Source: Megalopta genalis (lineage: Eukaryota; Arthropoda; Insecta; Hymenoptera; Halictidae). Taken from it: a stretch of 64,000 bases of DNA. This document shows, piece after piece, positions 24,313-37,472 of this stretch. Position 1 is the first letter of the stretch. Each line of letters begins with the position of its first letter. The translations under genes were made by a program, and so were the position numbers. The DNA lies in contig NW_027476332.1 of NCBI RefSeq assembly GCF_051020955.1, positions 186,001 to 250,000 of the forward strand. The letters run 5' to 3'. The notes under the pieces are model-generated. The model was not told where the DNA came from, did not search any database, and worked only from the letters and a program-made list of their open reading frames with translations.

Positions 24313-25570
24313 ATTTGTAGCTAATCCTTCTACTTCGCATTGATTTGAAGGTAAATCAAGTTTATCGCATGCATTTTGAAGCTAACTCGTTTGATCGTCT
24401 GCATTTCAAGCTATATCACTTATATCCCAAGTATTTGAAGCTAAATTATTTGTTAAGCATGGATTTGAAGGTAAACCTTCTACATCGCATTGATTTGAAG
24501 TTAAATCATGAGTTTCGCATGGATTAGAAGCTAACTAGTTTGTTTCGCCTGCATTTGAAGCTATATCATTTATATCGCAAGTATTTGAAGCTAAATTATT
24601 TGTGTTGCATGGATTTGAAGCTAATCCTTCTATTTCGCATTGATTTGAAGCTAAATCAAGTGCTTGGCATGGATTTGAAGATAACTCGTTTGTTTCTTCT
24701 GCATTTGAAGCTATATCACTTATATCGCAAGTGTCTAAAGCTAAATTATTTGTTAAGCATGGATTTGAAGGTAAACCTTCTACATCGCATTGATTTGAAG
24801 TTAAATCATGAGTTTCGCATGGATTAGAAGCTAACTCGTTTGTTTCGCCTGCATTTGAAGCTATATCATTTATGTCGCAAGTATTTGAAGCTAAAACATT
24901 TGTGTTGCATGGATTTGAAGCTAATCCTTCTACTTCGCATTGATTTGAAGCTAAATTAAGTTTATCGCATGGGTTTTGAAGCTAACTCGTTTGATCGTCT
25001 GCATTTCAAGCTATATCACTTACATCCCAAGTGTTTGAAGCTAAATCATTTGTTAAGCATGGATTTGAAGGTAAACCTTCTACATCGCATTGATTTGAAG
25101 CTAAATCATGTTTTTCGTATAGATATGAAGCTAACTCGTTTGTTCGTCTGCATTTGAAGCTGTATCACTTATACCGCAAGTATCTGAACCTAAATCATTT
25201 GTTTCGCATGGATTTGACGCTATGCCTTCTACTTCGCATTGATTTGAAGCTAAATCATGTGTTCCCCATGGTTTTGAAGCCAAGCCTTCTACATCGCATC
25301 GGTTTGAAACTAAATCACGTGTTTCGCTTCGATTTGAAGTTAACACGTTTGTTTCCCATAGATTTGAAGCTAACTCGTTTGTTTCGGCTGCATTTGAAGC
25401 AAAATCATGTGTTTCGCATGGATTTGAAGCTAAACCTTCCACATCGCATTGATTTCAGCTAAATCAAGTGCTTGGCATGGATTTGAAGATGACTCGTTTG
25501 TTTCTTCTGCATTTGAAGCTATATCGCTTATATCGCAAGTGTCTGAAGCTAAATCACTTGTTTCGCGTGG
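24313..25570. repeat. 1,258-bp tandem subunit, copy b2 (inside 5-kb copy 2)
   Basis: It corresponds to a2 and shares its private TTACATCCCAAG (near 25,021) and AACCTTCCACATCG (near 25,437). Confidence 0.85.
25101..25460. repeat. Diverged 360-bp segment, copy 4 of 8
   Basis: It sits at +5,002 from copy 2, with the same markers and AAGCAAAATCATG near 25,398. It contains the left breakpoint of the 1,498-bp duplication at about 25,250. Confidence 0.88.
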
Positions 25571-26747
25571 ACTTGATGCTAACTCGTTGAACGTCTGCAT
25601 TTGAAGCTATATCACTTATATCCCAAGTGTCTGAAGCTAAATCATTTGTTGTGCATAGATTCGAAGGTAAACCTTCTACATCGCATTGATTTGAAGCTAA
25701 ATCATGAGTTTCGCATGGATTAGAAGCTAACTCGTTTGTTTCGCTTGCATTTGAAGCTATATCACTTATATCGCAAGTATTTGAAGCTAAATCATTTGTT
25801 TTGCATGGATTTGAAGCTCATCCTTCTACTTCGCATTGATTTGCAGCTAAATCAAGTTTATCGCATGGATTTTGAAGCTAACTCGTTTGATCGTCTGCAT
25901 TTCAAGCTATATCGCTTATATCCCAATTGTTTGAAGCTAAATCATTAGTTGCGCATTGATTTGAGGGTAAACCTTCTACATCGCATTGATTTGAGGCTAA
26001 ATCATGAGTTTCGCATGGATTAGGAGCTAACTCGTTTGTTTCGCCTGCATTTGAAGCTATATCATTTATATCGCAAGTATTTGAAGCTAAATTATTTGTG
26101 TTGCACGGATTTGAAGCTAATCCTTCTACTTCGCAATGATTTGAAGCTAAATCAAGTGCTTGGCATGGATTTGAAGATAACTCGTTTGTTAACTTCTGCA
26201 TTTGAAGCTATATCACTTATATCGCAAGTGTCTAAAGCTAAATTATTTGTTAAGCATAGATTTGAAGGTAAACCTTCTACATCGCATTGATTTGAAGTTA
26301 AATCATGAGTTTCGCATGGATTAGAAGCTAACTCGTTTGTTTCGCCTGCATTTGAAGCTATATCATTTATGTCGCAAGTATTTGAAGCTAAAACATTTGT
26401 GTTGCATGGATTTGAAGCTAATCCTTCTACTTCGCATTGATTTGAAGCTAAATCAAGTTTATCGCATGGATTTTGAAGCTAACTCGTTTGATCGTCTGCA
26501 TTTCAAGCTATATCACTTATATCCCAAGTGTCTGAAGCTAAATCATTTGTTGTGCATGGATTCGAAGGTAAACCTTCTACATCGCATTGATTTGAAGCTA
26601 AATCATGAGTTTCGTATGGATTAGAAGCTAACTCGTTTGTTTCGCTTGCATTTGAAGCTATATCACTTATATCGCAAGTATTTGAAGCTAAATCATTTGT
26701 TTTGCATGGATTTGAATCTCATCCTTCTACTTCGCATTGATTTGAAG
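25250..26747. repeat. 1,498-bp tandem duplication, copy 1
   Basis: It is followed directly by a second copy. The junction at about 26,748 is clear: an ordinary HOR monomer (GAATCTCATCCTTCTAC) runs straight into the interior of the diverged 360-bp segment (CTAAATCATGTGTTCCCC). The breakpoint lies within the shared GCATTGATTTGAAGCTAAAT stretch, as expected for homologous unequal exchange. Confidence 0.88.
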
Positions 26748-26958
26748 CTAAATCATGTGTTCCCCATGGTTTTGAAGCCAAGCCTTCTACATCGCATCGG
26801 TTTGAAACTAAATCACGTGTTTCGCTTCGATTTGAAGTTAACACGTTTGTTTCCCATAGATTTGAAGCTAACTCGTTTGTTTCGGCTGCATTTGAAGCAA
26901 AATCATGTGTTTCGCATGGATTTGAAGCTAAACCTTCCACATCGCATTGATTTCAGCT
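26748..26958. repeat. Diverged 360-bp segment, copy 5 of 8 (5'-truncated)
   Basis: Only the right 211 bases of the segment are present, beginning at CTAAATCATGTGTTCCCC. It was created by the 1,498-bp duplication breakpoint. Confidence 0.88.
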
Positions 26959-28026
26959 AAATCAAGTGCTTGGCATGGATTTGAAGATGACTCGTTTGTT
27001 TCTTCTGCATTTGAAGCTATATCGCTTATATCGCAAGTGTCTGAAGCTAAATCACTTGTTTCGCGTGGACTTGATGCTAACTCGTTGAACGTCTGCATTT
27101 GAAGCTATATCACTTATATCCCAAGTGTCTGAAGCTAAATCATTTGTTGTGCATAGATTCGAAGGTAAACCTTCTACATCGCATTGATTTGAAGCTAAAT
27201 CATGAGTTTCGCATGGATTAGAAGCTAACTCGTTTGTTTCGCTTGCATTTGAAGCTATATCACTTATATCGCAAGTATTTGAAGCTAAATCATTTGTTTT
27301 GCATGGATTTGAAGCTCATCCTTCTACTTCGCATTGATTTGCAGCTAAATCAAGTTTATCGCATGGATTTTGAAGCTAACTCGTTTGATCGTCTGCATTT
27401 CAAGCTATATCGCTTATATCCCAATTGTTTGAAGCTAAATCATTAGTTGCGCATTGATTTGAGGGTAAACCTTCTACATCGCATTGATTTGAGGCTAAAT
27501 CATGAGTTTCGCATGGATTAGGAGCTAACTCGTTTGTTTCGCCTGCATTTGAAGCTATATCATTTATATCGCAAGTATTTGAAGCTAAATTATTTGTGTT
27601 GCACGGATTTGAAGCTAATCCTTCTACTTCGCAATGATTTGAAGCTAAATCAAGTGCTTGGCATGGATTTGAAGATAACTCGTTTGTTAACTTCTGCATT
27701 TGAAGCTATATCACTTATATCGCAAGTGTCTAAAGCTAAATTATTTGTTAAGCATAGATTTGAAGGTAAACCTTCTACATCGCATTGATTTGAAGTTAAA
27801 TCATGAGTTTCGCATGGATTAGAAGCTAACTCGTTTGTTTCGCCTGCATTTGAAGCTATATCATTTATGTCGCAAGTATTTGAAGCTAAAACATTTGTGT
27901 TGCATGGATTTGAAGCTAATCCTTCTACTTCGCATTGAATTGAAGCTAAATCAAGTTTATCGCATGGATTTTGTAGCTAACTCGTTTGATCGTCTGCATT
28001 TCAAGCTATATCACTTATATCCCAAG
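26748..28026. repeat. 1,498-bp tandem duplication, copy 2 (right end lost)
   Basis: It matches 25,250-26,52x at offset 1,498, then departs near 28,027, where GTGTTTGAAGCTAAATTA replaces GTGTCTGAAGCTAAATCA. It has a private GATTTTGTAGC near 27,968. Confidence 0.85.
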
Positions 28027-31000
28027 TGTTTGAAGCTAAATTATTTGTTAAGCATAGATTTGAAGGTAAACCTTCTACATCGCATTGATTTGAAGTTAAA
28101 TCATGAGTTTCGCATGGATTAGAAGCTAACTAGTTTGTTTCGCCTGCATTTGAAGCTATATCATTTATGTCGCAATTATTTGAAGCTAAAACATTTGTGT
28201 TGCATGGATTTGAAGCTAATCCTTCTACTTCGCATTGATTTGAAGCTAAATCAAGTTTATCGCATGGATTTTGAAGCTAACTCGTTTGATCGTGTGCATT
28301 TCAAGCTATATCACTTATATCCCAAGTGTTTGAAGCTAAATCATTAGTTGCGCATGGATTTGTGGGTAAACCTTCTACATCGCATTGATTTGAAGCTAAA
28401 TCATGAGTTTCGCATGAATTACAATCTAACTCGATTGTTTTGCCTGCATTTGAAGCTATATCATTTATATCGCAAGTATTTGAAGCTAAATCATTTGTGT
28501 TGCATGGATTTGAAGCTAATCCTTCTACTTCGCATTGATTTGAAGCTAAATCAAGTTTATCGCATGGATTTTGAAGCTAACTCTTTTGATCGTCTGCATT
28601 TCAAGCTATATCACTTATATCCCAAGTGTTTGAAGCTAAATCATTAGTTGCGCATGGATTTGAGGGTAAACCTTCTACATCGCATTGATTTGAAGCTAAA
28701 TCATGAGTTTCTCATGGATTAGAAGCTAACTCGTTTGTTTCGCCTGCATTTGAAGCTATATCACTTATATCGCAAGTATCAGATGCTAAATCATTTGTTT
28801 CGCATGGATTTGAAGCTAAACCTTCTACATCGCATTGATTTTCAGCTAAATCAAGTGCTTGGCATGGATTTGAAGATAACTCGTTTGTTTCTTCTGCATT
28901 TGAAGCTATATCACTTATATCGCAAGTGTCTAAAGCTAAATTATTTGTTAAGCATGGATTTGAAGGTAAACCTTCTATATCGCATTGATTTGAAGTTAAA
29001 TCATGAGTTTCGCATGAATTACAAGCTAACTCGATTGTTTTGCCTGCATTTGAAGCTATATCATTTATATCGCAAGTATTTGAAGCTAAATCATTTGTGT
29101 TGCATGGATTTGAAGCTAATCCTTCTACTTCGCATTGATTTGAAGCTAAATCAAGTTTATCGCATGGATTTTGAAGCTAACTCTGTTGATCGTCTGCATT
29201 TCAAGCTATATCACTTATATCCCAAGTGTTTGAAGCTAAATCATTAGTTGCGCATGGATTTGTGGGTAAACCTTCTACATCGCATTGATTTGAAGCTAAA
29301 TCATGAGTTTCTCATGGATTAGAAGCTAACTCGTTTGTTTCGCCTGCATTTGAAGCTATATCACTTATATCGCAAGTATCTGATGCTAAATCATTTGTTT
29401 CGCATGGATTTGAAGCTAAACCTTCTACATCGCCTTGATTTTCAGCTAAGTCAAGTGCTTGGCATGGATTTGAAGATAACTCGTTTGTTTCTTCTGCATT
29501 TGAAGCTATATCACTTATATCGCAAGTGTCTAAAGCTAAATTATTTGTTAAGCATGGATTTGAAGGTATACCTTCTATATCGCATTGATTTGAAGTTAAA
29601 TCATGAGTTTCGCATGGATTAGAAGCTAACTCGTTTGTTTCGCCTGCATTTGAAGCTATATCATTTATGTCGCAAGTATTTGAAGCTAAAACATTTGTGT
29701 TGCATGGATTTGAAGCTAATCCTTCTACTTCGCATTGATTTGAAGCTAAATCAAGTTTATCGCATGGATTTTGAAGCTAACTCGTTTGATCGTCTGCATT
29801 TCAAGCTATATCACTTATATCCCAAGTGTTTGAAGCTAAATTATTTGTTAAGCATAGATTTGAAGGTAAACCTTCTACATCGCATTGATTTGAAGTTAAA
29901 TCATGAGTTTCGCATGGATTAGAAGCTTACTAGTTTGTTTCGCCTGCATTTGAAGCTATATCATTTATGTCGCAATTATTTGAAGCTAAAACATTTGTGT
30001 TGCATGGATTTGAAGCTAATCCTTCTACTTCGCATTGATTTGAAGCTAAATCAAGTTTATCGCATGGATTTTGAAGCTAACTCGTTCGATCGTCTGCATT
30101 TGAAGCTGTATCACTTATATCCCAAGTGTTTGAAGCTAAATTATTTGTTAAGCATGGATTTGAAGGTAAACCTTCTACATCGCATTGATTTGAAGCTAAA
30201 TCATGAGTTTCGCATGGATTATAAGCTAACTCGTTTGTTTCTCCTGCATTTGAAGCTATATCATTTATATCCCAAGTATTTGAAGCTAAATCATTTGTTA
30301 AGCATGGATTGGAAGGTAAACCTTCTACATCGCATTGATTTGAAGCTAAATCATGAGTTTCGCATGGATTAGAAGCTAACTCGTTTGTTTCGCCTGCATT
30401 TGAAGCTATATCATTTATATCGTAAGTATTTGAAACTAAATCATTTGTGTTGCATGGATTTGCAGCTCATCCTTCTACTTCGCATTGATTTGAAGCTAAA
30501 TCATGAGTTTCGCATGGATTAGAAGCTAACTCGTATGTTTCGCCCGCATTTGAAGCTATATCATTTATATCGCAAGTATTTGAAGCTAAATTATTTGTGT
30601 TGCATGGATTTGAAGCTAATCCTTATACTTCGCATTGATTTGAAGCTAAATCAAGTGCTTGGCATGGATTTGAAGATAACTCGTTTGTTTCTTCTGCATT
30701 TGAAGCTATATCACTTATATCGCAACTGTCTAAAGCTAAATTATTTGTTAAGCATGGATTTGAAGGTAAACGTTCTACATCGCATTGATTTGAAGCTAAA
30801 TCATGAGTTTCGCATGGATTATAAGCTAACTCGTTTGTTTCTCCTGCATTTGAAGCTATATCATTTATATCCCAAGTATTTGAAGCTAAATCATTTGTTA
30901 AGCATGGATTGGAAGGTAAACCTTCTACATCGCATTGATTTGAAGCTAAATCATGAGTTTCGCATGGATTAGAAGCTAACTAGATTGTTTCGCCTGCATT

Positions 31001-32446
31001 TGAACCTGTATCATTTATATCGCAAGTATTTGAAGCTAAATCATTTGTTTTGCATGGATTTGAAGCTCATCCTTCTACTTCGCATTGATTTGAAGCTAAA
31101 TCAAGTTTAACGCATGGATTTTGAAGCTAACTCGTTTGATCGTCTGCATTTGAAGCTATATCACTTATATCCCAAGTGTCTGAAGCTACATCATTTGTTG
31201 TGCATGGACTTGAAGGTAAACCATCTACATCGCATTGATTTGAAGCTAAATCATGAGTTTCGCATGGATTAGAATCTAACTCGTTTGTTTCGCCTGCATT
31301 TGAAGCTATATCATTTATATCGTAAGTATTTGAAGCTAAATCATTTGTGTTGCATGGATTTGCAGCTCATCCTTCTACTTCGCATTGATTTGAAGCTAAA
31401 TCATGAGTTTCGCATGGATTAGAAGCTAACTCGTTTGTTTCGCCCGCATTTGAAGCTATATCATTTATATCGCAAGTATTGGAAGCTAAATCATTTGTGT
31501 TGCATGGATTTGAAGCTCATCCTTCTACTTCGCATTGATTTGAAGCTAAATCATGAGTTTCGCATGGATTAGAAGCTAACTCGTTTGTTTCGCCCGCATT
31601 TGAAGCTATATCATTTATATCGCAAGTATTGGAAGCTAAATCATTTGTGTTTGCATGGATTTGAAGCTAATCCTTCTACTTCGCATTGATTTGAAACTAA
31701 ATCAAGTTTATCGTATGGATTTTGAAGCTAACTCGTTTGATCGTCCGCATTTGAAGCTATATCACTTATATCCGAAGTGTTAGAAGCTAAATTATTTGTT
31801 AAGCATGGATTTGAAGGTAAACCTTCTACATCGCATTGATTTGAAGCTAAATCATGAGTTTCGCATGGATTACAAGCTAACTCGATTGTTTTGCCTGCAT
31901 TTGAAGCTATATCATTTATATCGCAAGTATTTGAAGCAAAATCATTTGTGTTGCATGGATTTGAAGCTAATCCTTCTACTTCGCATTGATTTGAAGCTAA
32001 ATCAAGTGCTTGGCATGGATTTGAAGATAACTCGTTTGTTTCTTCTGCATTTGAAGCTATATCACTTATATCGCAACTGTCTAAAGCTAAATTATTTGTT
32101 AAGCATGGATTTGAAGGTAAACCTTCTACATCGCATTGATTTGAAGTTAAATCATGAGTTTCGCATGGATTAGAAGCTAACTCGTTTGTTTCGCCTGCAT
32201 TTGAAGCTATATCATTTATGTCGCAAGTATTTGAAGCTAAAACATTTGTCTTGCATAGATTTGAAGCTAATCCTTCTACTTCGCATTGATTTGAAGCTAA
32301 ATCAAGTTTATCGCATGGATTTTGAAGCTAACTCGTTTGATCGTCTGCATTTCAAGCTATATCACTTATATCCCAAGTGTTTGAAGCTAAATCATTTGTT
32401 AAGCATGGATTTGAAGGTAAACCTTCTACATCGCATTGATTTGAAG

Positions 32447-32806
32447 CTAAATCATGTTTTTCGTATAGATATGAAGCTAACTCGTTTGTTCGTCTGCATT
32501 TGAAGCTGTATCACTTATACCGCAAGTATCTGAACCTAAATCATTTGTTTCGCATGGATTTGACGCTATGCCTTCTACTTTGCATTGATTTGAAGCTAAA
32601 TCATGTGTTCCCCATGGATTTGAAGCCAAGCCTTCTACATCGCATCGGTTTGAAACTAAATCACGTGTTTCGCTTCGATTTGAAGTTAACACGTTTGTTT
32701 CCCATAGATTTGAAGCTAACTCGTTTGTTTCGGCTGCATTTGAAGCTAAATCATGTGTTTCGCATGGATTTGAAGCTAAACCTTCTACATCGCATTGATT
32801 TCAGCT
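32447..32806. repeat. Diverged 360-bp segment, copy 6 of 8
   Basis: It has the same ends as the other full copies. It keeps CCCCATGGATTTGAAGCC where the others have CCCCATGGTTTTGAAGCC. Because GGATTTGAAG is the general monomer form, this copy is probably ancestral at that base. Confidence 0.88.
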
Positions 32807-34193
32807 AAATCAAGTGCTTGGCATGGATTTGAAGATAACTCGTTTGTTTCTTCTGCATTTGAAGCTATATCGCTTATATCGCAAGTGTCTGAAGCTAAAT
32901 CATTTGTTGTGCATGGATTCGAAGGTAAACCTTCTACATCGCATTGATTTGAAGCTAAATCATGAGTTTCGCATGGATTAGAAGCTAACTCGTTTGTTTC
33001 TCCTGCATTTGAAGCTATATCATTAATATCGCAAGTATTTGAAGCTAAATCATTTGTGTTGCATGGATTTGAAGCTCATCCTTCTACTTCGCATTGATTT
33101 GAAGCTAAATCAAGTTTAACGCATGGATTTTGAAGCTAACTCGATTGATCGTCTGCATTTGAAGCTATATCACTTATATCACAAGTGTCTGAAGCTACAT
33201 CATTTGTTGTGCATGGACTTGAAGGTAAACCTTCTACTTCGCATTGATTTGAAGCTAAATCAAGTTTATCGCATGGATTTTGAAGCTTACTCGTTTGATC
33301 GTCTGCATTTCAAGCTATATCGCTTATATCCCAATTGTTTGAAGCTAAATCATTAGTTGCGCATGGATTTGAGGGTAAACCTTCTACATCGCATTGATTT
33401 GAGGCTAAATCATGAGTTTCGCATGAATTAGGAGCTAACTCGTTTGTTTCGCCTGCATTTGAAGCTATATCATTTATATCGCAAGTATTTGAAGCTAATT
33501 TATTTGTGTTGCATGGATTTGAAGCTAATCCATCTACTTCGCATTGATTTGAAGCTAAATCATGAGTTTCGCATGGATTAGAAGCTAACTCGTTTGTTTC
33601 GCCCGCATTTGAAGCTATATCACTTATATCCCAAGTGTCTGAAGCTAAATCATTTGTCGTGCATGGATTTGAAGGTAAACCTTCTACATCGCATTGATTT
33701 GAAGCTAAATCAGGTTTATCGCATGGATTTTGAAGCTAACTCGTTTGATCGTCTGCATTTGAAGCTATATCACTTATATCCCAAGTGTTTGAAGCTAAAT
33801 CATTTGTTGCGCATGGATTTGAAGGTGAACCTTCTATATCGCATTGATTTGAATCTAAATCGTGAGTTTCGCATGGATTAGAAGCTAACTCGTTTGTTTC
33901 GCCTGCATTTGAAGCTATATCATTTATATCGCAAGTATTTGAAGCTAAATCATTTGTGTTGCATGGATTTGAAGCTAATCCTTCTACTTCGCATTGATTT
34001 GAAGCTAAATCAAGTGCTTGGCATGGATTTGAAGATAACTCGTTTGTTTCTTCTGCATTTGAAGCTATATCACTTATATCGCAACTGTCTAAAGCTAAAT
34101 TATTTGTTAAGCATGGATTTGAAGGTAAACCTTCTACATCGCATTGATTTGAAGTTAAATCATGAGATTCGCATGGATTAGAAGCTAACTCGT

Positions 34194-35160
34194 TTGTTTC
34201 GCCTGCATTTGAAGGTATATCATTTATGTCGCAAGTATTTGAAGCTAAAACATTTGTCTTGCATGGATTTGAAGCTAATCCTTCTACTTCGCATTGATTT
34301 GAAGCTAAATGAAGTTTATCGCATGGATTTTGAAGCTAATTCGTTTGATCGTCTGCATTTGAAGCTATATCACTTATATCCCAAGTGTTTGAAGCTAAAT
34401 TATTTGTTAAGCATGAATTTGAAGGTGAACCTTCTACATCACATTGATTTGAAGCTAAATCATGAGTTTCGCATGGATTAGAAGCTAACTCGTTAGTTTC
34501 GCCTGCATTTGAAGCTATATCACTTATATCGCAAGTATCTGATGCTAAATCATTTGTTTCGCATGGATTTGATGCTAAACCTTCTACATCTCATTGATTT
34601 TCAGCTACATCAAGTGCATGGCATGGATTTGAAGATAACTCGTTTGTTTCTTCTGCATTTGAAGCTATATCACTTATATCGCAAGTGTCTGTAGCTAAAT
34701 CACTTGTTTCGCGTGGACTTGAAGCTAACTCGTTTGATCGTCTGCATTTGAAGCTATATCACTTATATCCCAAGTGTTTGAAGCTAAATCATTTGTTGCG
34801 CATGGATTTGAAGGTGAACCTTCTACATCGCATTGATTTGAAGCTAAATCATGAGTTTCGCATGGATTAGAAGCTAACTCGTTTGTTTCGCCTGCATTTG
34901 ATGCTATATCATTTATATCGCAAGGACTTGAAGCTAAATCATTTGTGTTGCATGGATTTGAAGCTAATCCTTCTACTTCGCATTGATTTGAAGCTAAATC
35001 AGGGTTATCGCATGGATTTTGAAGCTAACTCGTTTGATCGTCTGCATTTGAAGCTATATCACTTATATCCCAAGTGTTTGAAGCTAAATCATTTGTTGCG
35101 CATGGATTTGAAGGTGAACCTTCTACATCGCATTGATTTGAATCTAAATCATGAGTTTCG
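34194..35160. repeat. Direct duplication, copy 1 (offset 1,739 bp)
   Basis: It matches 35,933-36,899. Shared rare variants are AAATGAAGTTTATCGC, GAAGCTAATTCGTTTG, AACTCGTTAGTTTCGCC, TACATCTCATTGATTTTC and AAGTGCATGGCATGG. The block to its left (33,594-33,893) also matches 35,633-35,932, with one additional 300-bp unit inserted here. Confidence 0.8.
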
Positions 35161-35932
35161 CATGGATTAGAAGCTAACTCGTTTGTTTCGCCTGCATTTG
35201 AAGCTATATCATTTATATCGCAAGTATTTGAAGCTAAATCATTTGTGTTGCATGGATTTTAAGCTAATCCTTCTACTTCGCATTGATTTGAAGCTAAATC
35301 AAGTTTATCGCATGGATTTTGAAGCTAACTCGTTTGATCGTCTGCATTTGAAGCTATATCACTTATCTCCCAAGTGTTTGAAGCTAAATTATTTGTTAAG
35401 CATGAATTTGAAGGTAAACCTTCTACATCACATTGATTTGAAGCTAAATCATGAGTTTCGCATGGATTAGAAGCTAACTCGTTTGTTTCGCCTGCATTTG
35501 AAGCTATATCACTTATATCCCAAGTGTCTGAAGCTAAATCATTTGTCGTGCATGGATTTGAAGGTAAACCTTCTACATCGCATTGATTTGAAGCTAAATC
35601 ATGAGTTTCGCATGGATTACAAGCTAACTCGATTGTTTTGCCTGCATTTGAAGCTATATCATTTATATCGCAAGGACTTGAAGCTAAATCATTTGTGTTG
35701 CATGGATTTGAAGCTAATCCTTCTACTTCGCATTGATTTGAAGCTAAATCAGGTTTATCGCATGGATTTTGAAGCTAACTCGTTTGATCGTCTGCATTTG
35801 AAGCTATATCACTTATATCCCAAGTGTTTGAAGCTAAATCATTTGTTGCGCATGGATTTGAAGGTGAACCTTCTATATCGCATTGATTTGAATCTAAATC
35901 ATGAATTTCGCATGGATTAGAAGCTAACTCGT

Positions 35933-36899
35933 TTGTTTCGCCTGCATTTGAAGCTATATCATTTATATCGCAAGTATTTGAAGCTAAATCATTTGTGTTG
36001 CATGGATTTTAAGCTAATCCTTCTACTTCGCATTGATTTGAAGCTAAATGAAGTTTATCGCATGGATTTTGAAGCTAATTCGTTTGATCGTCTGCATTTG
36101 AAGCTATATCACTTATATCCCAAGTGTTTGAAGCTAAATTATTTGTTAAGCATGAATTTGAAGGTGAACCTTCTACATCACATTGATTTGAAGCTAAATC
36201 ATGAGTTTCGCATGGATTAGAAGCTAACTCGTTAGTTTCGCCTGCATTTGAAGCTATATCACTTATATCGCAAGTATCTGATGCTAAATCATTTGTTTCG
36301 CATGGATTTGATGCTAAACCTTCTACATCTCATTGATTTTCAGCTACATCAAGTGCATGGCATGGATTTGAAGATAACTCGTTTGTTTCTTCTGCATTTG
36401 AAGCTATATCACTTATATCGCAAGTGTCTGAAGCTAAATCACTTGTTTCGCGTGGACTTGAAGCTAACTCGTTTGATCGTCTGCATTTGAAGCTATATCA
36501 CTTATATCCCAAGTGTTTGAAGCTAAATCATTTGTTGCGCATGGATTTGAAGGTGAACCTTCTACATCGCATTGATTTGAAGCTAAATCATGAGTTTCGC
36601 ATGGATTAGAAGCTAACTCGTTTGTTTCGCCTGCATTTGAAGCTATATCATTTATATCGCAAGGACTTGAAGCTAAATCATTTGTGTTGCATGGATTTGA
36701 AGCTAATCCTTCTACTTCGCATTGATTTGAAGCTAAATCAGGTTTATCGCATGGATTTTGAAGCTAACCCGTTTGATCGTCTGCATTTGAAGCTATATCA
36801 CTTATATCCCAAGTGTTTGAAGCTAAATCATTTGTTGCGCATGGATTTGAAGGTGAACCTTCTACATCGCATTGATTTGAAGCTAAATCATGAGTTTCG
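35933..36899. repeat. Direct duplication, copy 2 (offset 1,739 bp)
   Basis: This is the second copy of 34,194-35,160 and lies within the first 3,477-bp unit. Differences include GATTTTAAGC near 36,007, where the first copy has GATTTGAAGC, and GTGTCTGAAGC near 36,425 against GTGTCTGTAGC near 34,686. Confidence 0.8.
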
Positions 36900-37387
36900 C
36901 ATCGATTAGAAGCTAACTCGTTTGTTTCTCCTGCATTTGAAGCTATATCACTTATATCGCAAGTATCTGATGCTAAATCATTTGTTTCGCATGGATTTGA
37001 AGCTAAACCTTCTACATCGCATTGATTTTCAGCTAAATCAAGTGCTTGGCATGGATTTGAAGATAACTCGTTTGTTTCTTCTGCATTTGAAGCTATATCA
37101 CTTATATCGCAAGTGTCTGAAGCTAAATCACTTGTTTCGCGTGGACTTGAAGCTAAATCGTTTGATCGTCTGCATTTCAAGGTATATCACTTATATCTCA
37201 AGTGTCTGAAGCTAAATCACTTGTGTTGCATGGATTTGAAGCTAATCCTTCTACTTCGCATTGATTTGATGCTAAATCAAGTTTATCGCATGGATTTTGA
37301 AGCTAACTCGTTTGATCGTCTGCATTTGAAGCTATATCATTTATATCCCAAGTGTTTGAAGCTAAATTATTTGTTAATCATGGATTT

Positions 37388-37401
37388 GAAGGTAAACCTT
37401 C
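37388..37401. repeat. Example of near-perfect palindrome GAAGGTAAACCTTC in the HOR B-monomer
   Basis: Arms GAAGGT and ACCTTC are exact reverse complements around an AA centre. It arises when the monomer core GAAGCT becomes GAAGGT in front of AACCTTC. It occurs in the second pentamer of most HOR units in regions I, III, IV and V. The older zone usually has GAAGCTAAACCTTC instead. A GAAGGTGAACCTTC form is also common. Function is unknown. Confidence 0.8.
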
Positions 37402-37472
37402 TACATCGCATTTATTTGAAGCTAAATCATGAGTTTCGCATGGATTAGAAGCTAACTCGTTTGTTTCGCCTG

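Larger units (their letters stand above)
22750..26755. repeat. 5,002-bp tandem duplication, copy 2 (truncated on the right)
   Basis: It matches 17,748-21,75x at offset 5,002 up to about 26,180 and at 5,004 beyond. The change comes from a local replacement near 26,190, where GTTTGTTAACTTCTGC stands for GTTTGATCGTCTGC. Homology stops at about 26,755, where a 1,498-bp duplication junction intervenes. The copies otherwise differ by scattered single bases, for example GGTTTTGAAGC near 24,971. Confidence 0.88.
17641..33590. repeat. Region III: 300-bp HOR array, variant with CATTTCAAGC E-monomer
   Basis: The HOR here is distinguished by E-type monomers starting CATTTCAAGC instead of CATTTGAAGC. Further markers are D-type segments with GTTTCTTCTGCATTTG after GTGCTTGGCATGG, and GAAGTTAAATCATGAG. 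It contains a nested set of tandem duplications and five of the eight full or partial copies of a diverged 360-bp segment, plus one more near 32.4 kb. Between 28.0 and 33.6 kb the array is a patchwork of 150-, 600- and 1,800-bp offsets. An example is the 150-bp pentamer doubled at about 31,381-31,680. No gene is seen. Confidence 0.85.

Noticed and set aside
37388..37401. Rho-independent terminator at GAAGGTAAACCTTC
   Set aside because: The stem is only six base pairs with a two-base centre, no T-run follows, and it recurs roughly every 300 bp without genes.
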